Below, piece by piece: positions 19,126 through 27,806 of a stretch of DNA of 43,298 nucleotides; position 1 is the first letter of the stretch, and each line of letters starts with the position of its first letter. The notes under the pieces are model-generated. The model saw nothing but the letters and a program-made list of their open reading frames with translations, was not told the origin of the DNA and did not search any database. A program made the position numbers and the translations under genes. Origin of the DNA: Variovorax sp. KK3 (lineage in GTDB: Bacteria; Pseudomonadota; Gammaproteobacteria; Burkholderiales; Burkholderiaceae_C); NCBI RefSeq assembly GCF_001984055.1, contig NZ_LYVO01000064.1, positions 1-43,298 of the forward strand, written 5' to 3'.

Positions 19126-19503
19126 ATGATCGTCGGCATGAACCACTTCACCGTGACCGCGGAGGACGAGCGCCAGACGCTGGACTTCTACACCGGCCTG
19201 CTGGGACTGCGCGTCGGCCCGCGGCCGGACCTCGGCTTTGCCGGCGCCTGGCTGTACGGCGACGGGCCGCAGGCACTGGTGCACCTCTACTTCGGCCGCC
19301 CGGTGCCGGCGCAGCGCACCGGCGTGATCGACCACATGGCCTTCACCGCACGCGACCTGAAATCCGTGAAGGCCCGCTTCGACGCGAGCGGGATCAAGTA
19401 CGACCTGCGCCAGCAGGCCGGGGCCGGCACGTGGCAGCTGTTCTGCCACGATCCGAACGGTGCGAAGGTGGAGCTGGATTTCGATGCGGCGGAGCGGCCC
19501 TGA
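19126..19503 (+). CDS. VOC (glyoxalase/extradiol dioxygenase fold) family protein
   Basis: 125 residues from ATG 19126, with AAGGAG upstream. It has two beta-alpha-beta-beta-beta modules: MIVGMNHFTVTAEDERQTLD and GVIDHMAFTARDLKSVKARF. Likely metal ligands are His7 (NHFTV), His66 (IDHMAF) and the terminal Glu in DPNGAKVELDF. The length suits a single-domain member such as a glyoxalase-like enzyme or small dioxygenase. It is the last gene of the long plus-strand operon and could act on a product of the SRPBCC-reductase pair. The reaction type cannot be fixed. Confidence 0.88.
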   Translation: MIVGMNHFTVTAEDERQTLDFYTGLLGLRVGPRPDLGFAGAWLYGDGPQALVHLYFGRPVPAQRTGVIDHMAFTARDLKSVKARFDASGIKYDLRQQAGAGTWQLFCHDPNGAKVELDFDAAERP

Positions 19504-19564
19504 GCCCGGCGCCAGCCCAGCGCAGACTGCATACACTCGATCGCCCTGCTCCATACGTAATGCT

Positions 19565-19762
19565 GTGACGATTCGAACTGAAGACAAGGCCGAGGATTGC
19601 CGCGAACACCTGGCCGATGCACCGCGACGTAGCCGGTCGTACTTGGAAGCCGAGGCGATCCGTGAGACTGAGGTCGCACTGACGGAAGCCGACGCGGGCG
19701 ATTTCGCCGACCACCACGCTGTAGTGGCACTCCAAGAGAAATGGGTGGTGAATCCAGTGTAG
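19565..19762 (+). pseudogene. Decayed antitoxin (CopG/RHH-type) remnant
   Basis: A 65-codon frame from GTG 19565 reads VTIRTEDKAEDCREHLADAP then RRSRSYLEAEAIRETEVALT. It continues EADAGDFADHHAVVALQEKW. The strand, RSRSYL helix and AEADAGDFA...KW tail match small ribbon-helix-helix antitoxins. The segment that normally joins the second helix to the tail (about 15 residues containing W.....IE.G) is missing, so the protein is probably non-functional. No ribosome binding site is evident and no intact toxin follows. At 19774-19833 a short frame, VLVSGASYIATVDFAAARQ, could be a scrap of toxin but is too short to call. Nothing else is visible in the 354-base gap 19504-19857. Confidence 0.55.
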
Positions 19763-19857
19763 ATAGCGGGCTCACGTGCTGGTGAGTGGGGCTTCGTACA
19801 TCGCCACCGTGGACTTCGCCGCAGCGAGGCAGTAGGGTCGTATTTCGGAAGACAGCG

Positions 19858-20595
19858 CTACTCGTCCTTGACCGCGTGCAGGAAGCCACTGTAGGTTGCC
19901 CGCGTGAGCTTCCTGCCGATCTCCGGGTCGGTACCGCTGCGGTACCAGATCATCATGTTGCCGTCGTGCACGGCCTGCAGGTATAGGGCGGTGTCTTTCG
20001 TCTCCTGGTCGAGGCAGAACTCGCCCGCTGCCTTGCCGGCGTCGATGATCTCCTCGAGCAGGCTGGAGATCTTGGCGTACATGCCCAGCATGCGCGTGCG
20101 CACCTTCGACTTGGTGTTGGCCGTCTCGATGGACAGCAGCACGACGATGGCCAGGTCCTTTGGATGCTTGGCCGCCCAGCGCGTCTGGTGGCGCACGAAG
20201 TTCACGAGCTGCGCGCTGGGCGTGCCGCCGTCGCGGCGCACGGCCTCGATGGTGGCGTCGATGGAGCGCTGCTCGATCGCGGCGACCACGTCCAGCAACA
20301 GCCGTTCCTTGCTCTTGAAGTAGTAGTACACCGCGCCCTTGGTGAAGCCGGCCTTGGCCGCCACTTCTTCGAGCGTGCTGCTGGCATAGCCGTGCGTCGC
20401 GAAGAGCTGCACCGCGGCTTCGATGATGCGGGCGGTGCTGTGGACCGGTGCGGACGCTTCCTCGGTCGAAGCCGACTTGCGTGCAGCCGATGCCGCGGCG
20501 CCGCGCGGGCGCGTGCTTCGCACGGGTGGCGCGCTCTTCTTCTTGCCAGCGACCGGCGTACTGCGCTTCGTCTTGTTTGTCTCATTGAGCCGCAT
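19858..20595 (-). CDS. TetR-family transcriptional regulator
   Basis: 245 residues from ATG 20595. A basic, Lys/Ala/Pro-rich tail of about 50 residues (NKTKRSTPVAGKKKSAPPVR...) precedes the TetR domain. The helix-turn-helix at 73-93 reads STLEEVAAKAGFTKGAVYYY and is followed by FKSKERLL. The gene overlaps the end of the acyl-CoA dehydrogenase gene by 14 bases, so it is co-transcribed with the racemase and dehydrogenase and likely controls their promoter. Acyl-CoA-sensing TetR proteins are common in such operons; an acyl-CoA ligand is inference. A later start would remove the basic tail. Confidence 0.9.
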   Translation of the reverse strand: MRLNETNKTKRSTPVAGKKKSAPPVRSTRPRGAAASAARKSASTEEASAPVHSTARIIEAAVQLFATHGYASSTLEEVAAKAGFTKGAVYYYFKSKERLLLDVVAAIEQRSIDATIEAVRRDGGTPSAQLVNFVRHQTRWAAKHPKDLAIVVLLSIETANTKSKVRTRMLGMYAKISSLLEEIIDAGKAAGEFCLDQETKDTALYLQAVHDGNMMIWYRSGTDPEIGRKLTRATYSGFLHAVKDE

Positions 20596-21712
20596 AAGCC
20601 TCCTTGGCGATCAACAGCCGCTGGATCTGGTTGGTGCCTTCCCAGATTTGCGTCACTTTCGCATCCCTCATCATCCGCTCGACCGGATAGTCCCTCAAGA
20701 AGCCGTAGCCTCCGTGCAACTGAACGGCGTCCGTCGTCACCGCCATGGCCGCGTCGCTGCACAGCACCTTGGCCAGTGACGCGTACTTGCGCGCATCGGC
20801 GTGGCCGTGCATGCGATGGTCGACCGCCTGGTAGAGCACCGAACGCGCCGCCTCGACCTTGAGCACCATGTCCGCCACCATGCCGCGCAGCAGTTGGAAC
20901 TTGGCGATGGCCTGCCCGAACTGTTCGCGCGAGCGAGTGTAGTGGAGCGCCTCGTCGAGGCCGCCCTGCGCGATGCCGAGCGCGTGCGCTGCGATGGTCA
21001 GCCGTGAGTTGTGGAGCATCTCGACGATGTACTCGGCGCCGCGCTCGGGGTCGCCGACCTCGCGCCCGGCCGGAATGCGGCAGTCGTCGAGGATCACGTC
21101 GGCCGTGGGGCTGCCGCGCATGCCCATCTTGTCCTCGAGCTTTCCGAAGCGGATGCCGGGGTCGTCGCGGTGGACCATGAAGATGCCGAAGGTCTTCGGT
21201 CCGGTGCTCGCGAAGATCAGGTACCAGTCGGCCCATCCTGCATTGGTGATGAAGCGCTTGGTGCCGCGCAGCAGCCAGCCGTCGCCACTGCGCGTGGCCT
21301 GCGTGCGCGCGCCCATCAGGTTCGAGCCGCCCTGCGGTTCGGTCAGGCCCCAGGCGGCGCGGAGGCGGCCGGTCGCGACGGGGCGGATCACCGCTTCCTG
21401 CAGTTCGCGCGAGCCGTGATGCACCACGCCTTCGAGCACCCAGCCGCTGGTGATGGTCAGCGAGGTCGCGGCGCAGACGCGCGCGAGTTCTTCGGTGGTG
21501 ATCACTTGCGAGAAGAGATCTCCGTCGGAGCCGCCCAGGCGTTCGGGGAACGGCAGGCCGGGCAGTCCCAGCGCGAGCGCGGCGTCGATCGCTTCGACCG
21601 GCGGCCGAGACTCCTTGTCCACGGCCGCTGCGTGCGGCGCGACCTTGTCCAGCGCGAAGCGGCGCAGGCTGTTCCTGAACTCCTGATAGCTCGAACGTTC
21701 GGATGAGCGCAT
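20582..21712 (-). CDS. Acyl-CoA dehydrogenase
   Basis: 376 residues from ATG 21712, with AGGAGA upstream. It carries the three ACAD domains. FAD/substrate motifs are LTITSGW, WGLTEPQGGSNLMGARTQAT and FITNAGWADWYLIFA. The C-terminal helical domain has QLHGGYGFLRDYPVERMMRD and IWEGTNQIQRLLIAKE, where the Glu before GTN is the usual catalytic base. It would form a flavin-dependent 2,3-double bond in an acyl-CoA and pass electrons to ETF. It lies 35 bases after the racemase-like gene and overlaps the TetR gene. Chain length or branching preference cannot be read. Confidence 0.94.
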   Translation of the reverse strand: MRSSERSSYQEFRNSLRRFALDKVAPHAAAVDKESRPPVEAIDAALALGLPGLPFPERLGGSDGDLFSQVITTEELARVCAATSLTITSGWVLEGVVHHGSRELQEAVIRPVATGRLRAAWGLTEPQGGSNLMGARTQATRSGDGWLLRGTKRFITNAGWADWYLIFASTGPKTFGIFMVHRDDPGIRFGKLEDKMGMRGSPTADVILDDCRIPAGREVGDPERGAEYIVEMLHNSRLTIAAHALGIAQGGLDEALHYTRSREQFGQAIAKFQLLRGMVADMVLKVEAARSVLYQAVDHRMHGHADARKYASLAKVLCSDAAMAVTTDAVQLHGGYGFLRDYPVERMMRDAKVTQIWEGTNQIQRLLIAKEAYAAQ

Positions 21713-21747
21713 GTCGTTTGTCTCCTGTTGGCGGTGTGCGGCTGGGG

Positions 21748-22911
21748 TCAATCGGTGAATCGCGGTGGCCATGCGAGGCCGTCCTGCACGCCCCGCTGCG
21801 ACGGGGGGCTGGCCTTGTCGATGTCGGCGGCGGTGAGGCCGATCGACGAGAGCACCGCCACGCTGTGGTCCTGCAGGTCCACGGACGCAGGCGAGATGGC
21901 TGAGCGACTGAAGCGCGGTATCGCGGGCACTTCCTGTGGGCGCTGCGGATCGACGCGCGTGCGCACCTGGCGGTCGCGCCACACCTCGTCGGGCGCGAGC
22001 ACCGGCGTGACGCAGGCATCGACGCCTTCGAAGCGGGCTGTCCACGCGTCGCGCGGCAGGGTCAGGAAGGTCGCTTCGAGCGTGCGTTCGATGGCGGGCC
22101 AGGCGCTGTGGCTCATCGCATCGGGCGGCTCGCCGAGTTCCAGCGTTCGCCACAGGGCGGAGAAGAACTGCGGTTCGAGCGAGCCGACCGCCATGTAGCC
22201 GCCGTCGGCGCATCGGTAGCAACGGTAGTTGGGCGCGGCACCGGCCAGCCAGCCGTCGCCGCGCGCCGGCATGGCCGGGGTCTGCCACGCGGGGAAGTGC
22301 ATGGCGATCAGCGACAGGCAGCCGTCGATCATGGCGGCGTCGACCTGCTGCCCGAGGCCCGTGCGCTGGCGCTCCTGCAAAGCGGCCAGGATGCCGATCA
22401 CGGCAAGCATGCCGCCGCCCGCCATGTCGGCGATCGCGTTGAGCGGAATCTGCGGCGGCCCGCCGATCGGACCCATCGAGCCGAGCACGCCGGTGTAGCC
22501 GAGGTAGTTGATGTCGTGGCCTGCCTCCTGCGCGCGCGGCCCCGTTTGGCCGTAGCCGGTCAGCGAGCAATAGACCAGGCGCGGGTTGCTCGCCGACAGC
22601 GCTTCGTAGCCCGCGCCCAGGCGACTCGCGACGCCGGGGCGAAAGCCTTCGATGAAGACGTCGGCGCCTTCGCACAGACGCACGAGCGCCAGTTGCCCCT
22701 GCTCCGACTTGAGATCGAGCGAGATGAACTTCTTGCCGCGCGAGAAGCTCGACACCGGCGGCCCCGCGCGGCCGCCACCGACCACGATGACTTCGGCACC
22801 GAGGTCGGCGAGCAGCATCGTTCCATAGGGCCCCGGCGCCAGGCGCGTCATGTCGATGACGCGCACGCCGTCGAGCGGTTTCGATTGATTCGATTGATTC
22901 GACACAGTCAA
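21748..22911 (-). CDS. CaiB/BaiF family protein, alpha-methylacyl-CoA racemase-like
   Basis: About 387 residues. AAAGGAG at about 22924-22918 favours a TTG start at 22911; GTG at 22914 or 22905 is possible. The body is a family III CoA-transferase: KPLDGVRVIDMTRLAPGPYG, LADLGAEVIVV and DVFIEGFRPGVASRLG. GHDINYLGYTGVLG with His132 and ADMAGGG with Asp162 keep the His/Asp pair, 30 residues apart, of alpha-methylacyl-CoA racemase. This supports epimerisation of 2-methyl-branched acyl-CoAs before dehydrogenation by the next gene's product. A transferase role is the alternative. A short SNQSNQS tail comes from a 9-base direct repeat at the start. Confidence 0.88.
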   Translation of the reverse strand: MTVSNQSNQSKPLDGVRVIDMTRLAPGPYGTMLLADLGAEVIVVGGGRAGPPVSSFSRGKKFISLDLKSEQGQLALVRLCEGADVFIEGFRPGVASRLGAGYEALSASNPRLVYCSLTGYGQTGPRAQEAGHDINYLGYTGVLGSMGPIGGPPQIPLNAIADMAGGGMLAVIGILAALQERQRTGLGQQVDAAMIDGCLSLIAMHFPAWQTPAMPARGDGWLAGAAPNYRCYRCADGGYMAVGSLEPQFFSALWRTLELGEPPDAMSHSAWPAIERTLEATFLTLPRDAWTARFEGVDACVTPVLAPDEVWRDRQVRTRVDPQRPQEVPAIPRFSRSAISPASVDLQDHSVAVLSSIGLTAADIDKASPPSQRGVQDGLAWPPRFTD

Positions 22912-23087
22912 CACGTCTCCTTTCGTTGTGAATCGACGGTCATGCGAAGGCCGATGCGCTCGATGCGCGCGCTCGCCATGGGCTTGCGCGGTCGCATTGG
23001 TGACGCCTTGCGGGCAATCCAAGGGACAACCCGTACGTCACCGTCTTGCACCTGTCGCGATCACGGCTGTACCATCGCCGTCAATCA

Positions 23088-23107
23088 CATACCGGCTGGA
23101 TAGTATG
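23088..23107. promoter_or_regulatory. Candidate TetR operator between the divergent racemase and oxidoreductase genes
   Basis: CATAC-N10-GTATG (CATACCGGCTGGATAGTATG) in the 249-base gap between the minus-strand acyl-CoA operon and the plus-strand oxidoreductase. It contains a -10-like TAGTAT. TetR regulators of acyl-CoA genes often use ATACC...GGTAT-type sites. Only 5+5 bases are perfect, so this is tentative. Confidence 0.4.
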
Positions 23108-23160
23108 AAGTGTCGAAGCCGATTTGTGCAAGCCGAAACGGCACTCGCTACGGAGACTGG

Positions 23161-26100
23161 ATGAACGCACGCACACCTGCAGAGGCCCTTCTGCAAGTCG
23201 AACTCGATGACAAGTACCTGCAGCGCAACGGGCAGGTTTTCATGTCGGGCACACAGGCGCTGGTGCGCCTGCCGATGGACCAGCAGCGGCGCGACGAGCG
23301 AAACGGCGTGCGCACCGCCGGCTTCATTTCCGGCTACCGCGGCTCGCCGCTGGGCCGCTACGACCAGGAGCTGTGGTCGCAGTCGGCACTGCTGAAGAAG
23401 CACCACATCCACTTCCAGCCCGGCGTGAACGAAGACCTCGCCGCGACGGCCGTGTGGGGATCGCAATACGTGGGCAGCGTGCCGGGCGCGCGCTACGACG
23501 GCGTGTTCGGCATCTGGTACGGCAAGGGCCCGGGCGTGGACCGCAGCGGCGATGCCTTCAAGCATGCCAACAGCGCAGGCACGTCGCGCTTCGGCGGCGT
23601 GCTGGCGATTGCCGGCGACGACCATGCGGCCAAGTCGTCGACCACGGCGCACCAGTCCGACTACGCATTGATGGCGAGCGGCATTCCGGTGCTCTACCCG
23701 TCGAACGTACAGGACATCCTCGACTTCGGCCTGCACGGCATCGCGATGAGCCGCCACTCCGGCTGCTGGATCGGCATGAAGGTGGTGACCGACGTCGTCG
23801 AAAGCTCCGGCAGCGTGAACGTCGGCGACGAGCTGCCTCGGGTGATCGTCCCCGAAGCGATCTTCCCGCCGGACGGTGTCAACATCCGCGGCAACGACAT
23901 CTCGCCGCAAGTGCAGGAGCAGCGGCTCTACGAACACAAGCTGCATGCCGCGCAAGCCTATGCGCGCGCCAACGGCATCGATCGCATCGTCTGCGACCAT
24001 CCGAGCGCGCGCGTCGGCATCGTCTCGGCCGGCAAGGCCTTCGCGGACGTGCGGCAGGCGCTGCGCAGCCTCGGCTTCGCAAGCGACGAGGCCGCGGGCG
24101 CCGCCGGCCTGCGCGTGCTCAAGGTCGGCCTGGTCTGGCCGCTCGACCCGCAAGTGGTCGAACGCCTCGCCGATGGCCTGGAGACGCTGATCGTCATCGA
24201 AGAGAAGCGGCCGCTGCTGGAGCACCAGCTCAAGTCGATCCTCTACGACGCCCCGCTCGCCCACAAGCCGCGCATCGTCGGCAAGTACGACGGCCACAAC
24301 GAATGGTCGGCCGATCGCGGCGACGCGGTGTTCTCTTCGGTCGGCGAGCTCGCGCCGCCGGTGATCGCGCAGCGCATCGCGCGCGTGCTCGGCCTGCCCT
24401 TCGAGGCGCCCTCCAATCCGGAGAGCGCGACACTGCCTTCGGTGGCGCGCGCCGCCACCTTCTGCTCGGGCTGCCCGCACAACACCTCGACCCAGCTGCC
24501 CGACGGCAGCCGCGCCTTCGCCGGCATCGGATGCCACGGCATGGTGCTGCTGACGGGCCGCGACCCCTACGGCACCGTCGGACAGATGGGTGCCGAAGGC
24601 GCGATGTGGGTGGGCCAGGCGCCCTTCACCGACGAGAAGCACATCTTCGCCAACATGGGCGACGGCACCTACTTCCACTCGGGCTTCCTGGCGATTCGCC
24701 AGGCCGTGGCGGCGCACGTGCCGATCACCTACAAGCTGCTGGTCAACGGCTTCGTGTCGATGACCGGCGGCCAGCCGATCGACGGCGAGCTCAGCACCGT
24801 GCAGATGGTCAACGAACTCGCGGCCGAAGGCGTGAAGCGCATCGTCGTCGTCGCCGACGACCCGACGCGCTACGACGATCCGTCGATGAAGCTGCCGCCC
24901 GGCGTGCCGGTGCGCCACCGCCGCGAACTCGACGCCGTGCAGCGCGAGCTGCGCGACTACGCCGACGTGTCGGTGCTGCTCTACGACCAGGTCTGCGCCA
25001 CCGAACGCCGGCGCCTGCGCAAGCGCGGCCGTCATTCCGACCCCGACAAGCGCACCTTCATCAACCCCGCCGTCTGCGAAGGCTGCGGCGACTGTAGCGA
25101 GAAGAGCGGCTGCCTGTCGATCGAGCCGCTCGAAACCGAGTTCGGCCGCAAGCGCAAGATCAACCAGTCGACCTGCAACAAGGACTACTCCTGTGTCGAG
25201 GGCTTCTGCCCCAGCTTCGTGACCGTGCATGGCGGCAAGCTGCGCACGCGCGCCGCGCAGAAGAGCGACGAGTCCGGCTTCGGCGCATTGCCCGAGCCCA
25301 CGCTGCCATCGATCGACGAAGGCTACGCGATCCTCGTCACCGGCATCGGCGGCACGGGCGTGATCACGCTCGGCGCGGTCGTCGCGATGGCCGCGCACCT
25401 CGACGGCCACGCCGCCAGCGCGCTCGACATGACCGGCCTCGCGCAGAAGTACGGCGCCGTGATGTCGCACGTGCGCATCGCGCCCGACGCGTCGAAGATC
25501 AAGACCGCCCGCCTGGCCAGCGGCGAGGCCGACCTGATCGTGGGCTGCGACCTGATCGTCAGCGCGAGCACCGACGCCGTGTCGAAGATGGTGCCGGGCC
25601 GCACGCACGTCGCAGTCAACACCGAGGTGTCGCCGACCAGCGCCTTCGCACGCGATCCTGACTGGCAGGTCTCGCCGGACGAACTGGTCGCCCGCATCGC
25701 CCACGCGACCGGCGGCCAGGCCAGCGGCCTGCCCGCCACGCGGCTGGCCACGGCGCTGATGGGCGACGCCATCGCGGCCAACATGTTCCTGCTCGGCTAC
25801 GCCTGGCAACGCGGCTGGCTGCCCGTGACGCTGGCCGCGATGCAGCGCGCCATCGCCCTCAACGGCGTGAGCGTGGAAGCGACCGAGAAAAGCTTTCTGT
25901 GGGGCCGCCGCGCCGCGGTCGACCTGCAGGCGGTCGATGCGCAGGCGCGCCCGAGCAGCGTCGTGAACTTCGTGCCGTCGCGCAAGCCGAAGACGACGCC
26001 CGAACTCGTCTCGCACCGCGAGGCGGAACTCGTCAAGTACCAGAACCGCGCCTATGCGGCCCGTTACCGCACGCTGGTCGATCGCGTCGACCAGGCCGCG

Positions 26101-26643
26101 CAATCGTTGCCGGGCGGCGACCGCCTGACGCGCTCCGTGGCGCGCTACTACTACAAACTGCTGGCCTACAAGGACGAGTTCGAAGTCGCGCGCCTCTACG
26201 CCTCCCCCGAGTTCCGCGACACGCTGGCCGCCACGTTCGAGGGCGACTTCCGCCTGCACTTCAACATCGGCGCCTGGCCCTTCGCCACGCGCGACCCGAA
26301 CACCGGCCTGCCGCGCAAGCGCGAGATCGGCCCCTGGGCGCTGACCGCCATGGGCTGGCTGGCCAGGCTGCGCGGCCTGCGCAACACCGTGCTCGACCCC
26401 TTCCGCGGCAACGACGAGCGCCGCCACGCGCTGCGCGACATCGCCGAGTACGAAGCCGACATCGGGCGCCTGCTCGAAGGCCTCGACGCGCAGCGCCTCG
26501 ACAGCGCCGTCGCCATCGCCGAACTGCCGGAGCACATCCGCGGCTACGGCCACGTGCGCGAGCGGCACGTCGACACGACCCGCAAGCGCCGGGAATCGCT
26601 GTGGCAACAGTGGCAGGCCGAGGGGCTGCCCAAGGCCGCTTGA
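23161..26643 (+). CDS. Indolepyruvate:ferredoxin oxidoreductase-type 2-oxoacid oxidoreductase, alpha-beta fused
   Basis: 1160 residues from ATG 23161 (GGAG five bases upstream). Domains in order: TPP-pyrimidine domain (RTAGFISGYRGSPLGRYDQE; DDHAAKSSTTAHQSDYA), TPP-binding domain (CSGCPHNTST, GIGCHGM, MGAEGAMWVGQ, NMGDGTYFHSG), a ferredoxin-like [4Fe-4S] segment with Cys639, 642, 645 and 651 and a second Cys cluster (STCNKDYSCVEGFCPSF), then the gamma domain from about 720 (ILVTGIGGTGVITLGAVVAM). This single-chain IorAB-like form oxidatively decarboxylates aryl-pyruvates or related 2-oxoacids to acyl-CoA. The neighbouring CoA enzymes and importer fit a 2-oxoacid route. It needs a low-potential electron acceptor that is not encoded here. 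Confidence 0.92.
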   Translation: MNARTPAEALLQVELDDKYLQRNGQVFMSGTQALVRLPMDQQRRDERNGVRTAGFISGYRGSPLGRYDQELWSQSALLKKHHIHFQPGVNEDLAATAVWGSQYVGSVPGARYDGVFGIWYGKGPGVDRSGDAFKHANSAGTSRFGGVLAIAGDDHAAKSSTTAHQSDYALMASGIPVLYPSNVQDILDFGLHGIAMSRHSGCWIGMKVVTDVVESSGSVNVGDELPRVIVPEAIFPPDGVNIRGNDISPQVQEQRLYEHKLHAAQAYARANGIDRIVCDHPSARVGIVSAGKAFADVRQALRSLGFASDEAAGAAGLRVLKVGLVWPLDPQVVERLADGLETLIVIEEKRPLLEHQLKSILYDAPLAHKPRIVGKYDGHNEWSADRGDAVFSSVGELAPPVIAQRIARVLGLPFEAPSNPESATLPSVARAATFCSGCPHNTSTQLPDGSRAFAGIGCHGMVLLTGRDPYGTVGQMGAEGAMWVGQAPFTDEKHIFANMGDGTYFHSGFLAIRQAVAAHVPITYKLLVNGFVSMTGGQPIDGELSTVQMVNELAAEGVKRIVVVADDPTRYDDPSMKLPPGVPVRHRRELDAVQRELRDYADVSVLLYDQVCATERRRLRKRGRHSDPDKRTFINPAVCEGCGDCSEKSGCLSIEPLETEFGRKRKINQSTCNKDYSCVEGFCPSFVTVHGGKLRTRAAQKSDESGFGALPEPTLPSIDEGYAILVTGIGGTGVITLGAVVAMAAHLDGHAASALDMTGLAQKYGAVMSHVRIAPDASKIKTARLASGEADLIVGCDLIVSASTDAVSKMVPGRTHVAVNTEVSPTSAFARDPDWQVSPDELVARIAHATGGQASGLPATRLATALMGDAIAANMFLLGYAWQRGWLPVTLAAMQRAIALNGVSVEATEKSFLWGRRAAVDLQAVDAQARPSSVVNFVPSRKPKTTPELVSHREAELVKYQNRAYAARYRTLVDRVDQAAQSLPGGDRLTRSVARYYYKLLAYKDEFEVARLYASPEFRDTLAATFEGDFRLHFNIGAWPFATRDPNTGLPRKREIGPWALTAMGWLARLRGLRNTVLDPFRGNDERRHALRDIAEYEADIGRLLEGLDAQRLDSAVAIAELPEHIRGYGHVRERHVDTTRKRRESLWQQWQAEGLPKAA

Positions 26644-26726
26644 TGGCCTCGTGATGGCCTCCTGACAGGCCGCCCGAAGCGCCGACCGACCACCTTCTTC
26701 GTCATTCGAACCCCAAGGAGACAAGC

Positions 26727-27779
26727 ATGCAGAAACTCGACCTCGAAGCCGCCGTGCAGAGCGTGACCGACTACGCGCTCGCCCACCCCTACGAACGCGA
26801 TGTCTGGGAAAAATCGCCCGCCATCACCGGCATCCTGATGTGGAACGACAAGGACAAGGACAAGGACAACGCCGCCGTCGTCGAGGCGCGTCGCTGGGTC
26901 GAGCGCATGGTCGACGTGCAATCCTCGCGCGGCTTCCTGGGCTACGACGAACGCATCGAGCTTGCCAACGGCCATGCGGCCGTGTTCACACCCACCGCCT
27001 CGCTCTCGACCGCGCTCGGATTCAACGTGCTCGCCTACTACGAGCGCGACGGCGAGGCCCGCTTTCTCGATGCGGCCAGGCGCCAAGCCGAGGCCCTGCT
27101 GGCCGGGCCACGCACGCGCAACGGCGGCTTCTGGGTGCGCAAGGAGGGCCCCGAGCTGTGGATCGACTTCATCTACATGATGTGCCCCTTCCTCGCGCGG
27201 CTGGGCCGCATCGAGAAGAAGCCTGCGCTGGTCGACGAAGCGATCAAGCAGATCGACGTGTATGTGCGCCACCTTGTCGATCCCGAGCTGCACCTCGCCC
27301 GCCATGCCTGGCGCGAGACGCCCAACTCGTATCTGCAATCCACCTTCTGGTGCCGCGGCAACGGCTGGCTGACCTGCGCGCTGGTCGACACCATCGAACA
27401 GATCGGCGTCGACCATGCGGCCGCCGCCAGGTTCAAGGACGTGGCGCAGCGCGCCTTCGTCGCCATCGCGGCCCATCAGGACCGCTGCGGCTTCTTCCAC
27501 AACATCCTGGACGACGAGAACGCCAAGTTCGAAGCGTCCGGCACCGTGATGTTCGCGTACAGCGCGGCCAAGGCCGTCAACCAGGGCTGGCTCGACGCCT
27601 CCTACATCGAGAAGGCGCAGCGCGCACTGCACATCGTCGCCGGCTCGATCGAGCCCGACGGCGCCATCCCCGGCGTGCAGGTGCCGCCCGGCGGCCCGGG
27701 CGTGCCCTTCGCCACCACGCTCTACGGCCAGGGCTTCTTCATCCAGGCGGCGGCCGAGTTGCGCCACCACCTGGCCTGA
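26727..27779 (+). CDS. GH88/GH105-type unsaturated glycoside hydrolase-like protein
   Basis: 350 residues from ATG 26727, with AAGGAG six bases upstream. It is an (alpha/alpha)6-barrel protein: GPELWIDFIYMMCPFLARLG (candidate acid Asp147, near the Asp143 position of YteR), STFWCRGNGWLTCALVD and EASGTVMFAYSAAKAVNQGW are GH105/GH88 signatures. No signal peptide is seen, so it should be cytoplasmic, as YteR is. Such enzymes hydrate unsaturated uronyl sugars. Its place between a 2-oxoacid oxidoreductase and an amino-acid-type importer is unexpected. A hexamer slip repeat (GACAAG three times, about 26847-26864) inserts DKDKDKD into a surface loop near the N-terminus. Confidence 0.82.
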   Translation: MQKLDLEAAVQSVTDYALAHPYERDVWEKSPAITGILMWNDKDKDKDNAAVVEARRWVERMVDVQSSRGFLGYDERIELANGHAAVFTPTASLSTALGFNVLAYYERDGEARFLDAARRQAEALLAGPRTRNGGFWVRKEGPELWIDFIYMMCPFLARLGRIEKKPALVDEAIKQIDVYVRHLVDPELHLARHAWRETPNSYLQSTFWCRGNGWLTCALVDTIEQIGVDHAAAARFKDVAQRAFVAIAAHQDRCGFFHNILDDENAKFEASGTVMFAYSAAKAVNQGWLDASYIEKAQRALHIVAGSIEPDGAIPGVQVPPGGPGVPFATTLYGQGFFIQAAAELRHHLA

Positions 27780-27806
27780 CGCGCACCGCATCGACCGGAA
27801 CGCAGC

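Noticed and set aside
19774..19833. VLVSGASYIATVDFAAARQ frame as a toxin remnant
   Set aside because: It is nineteen codons with only a faint likeness to the end of a ParE-type toxin, not enough to call a gene fragment.
23038..26724. Very long antisense frame (about 1228 codons) opposite the oxidoreductase gene
   Set aside because: GC-rich codon bias keeps the opposite strand free of stops. The product is His/Arg/Val-rich with no domain, and the plus-strand protein has clear motifs.
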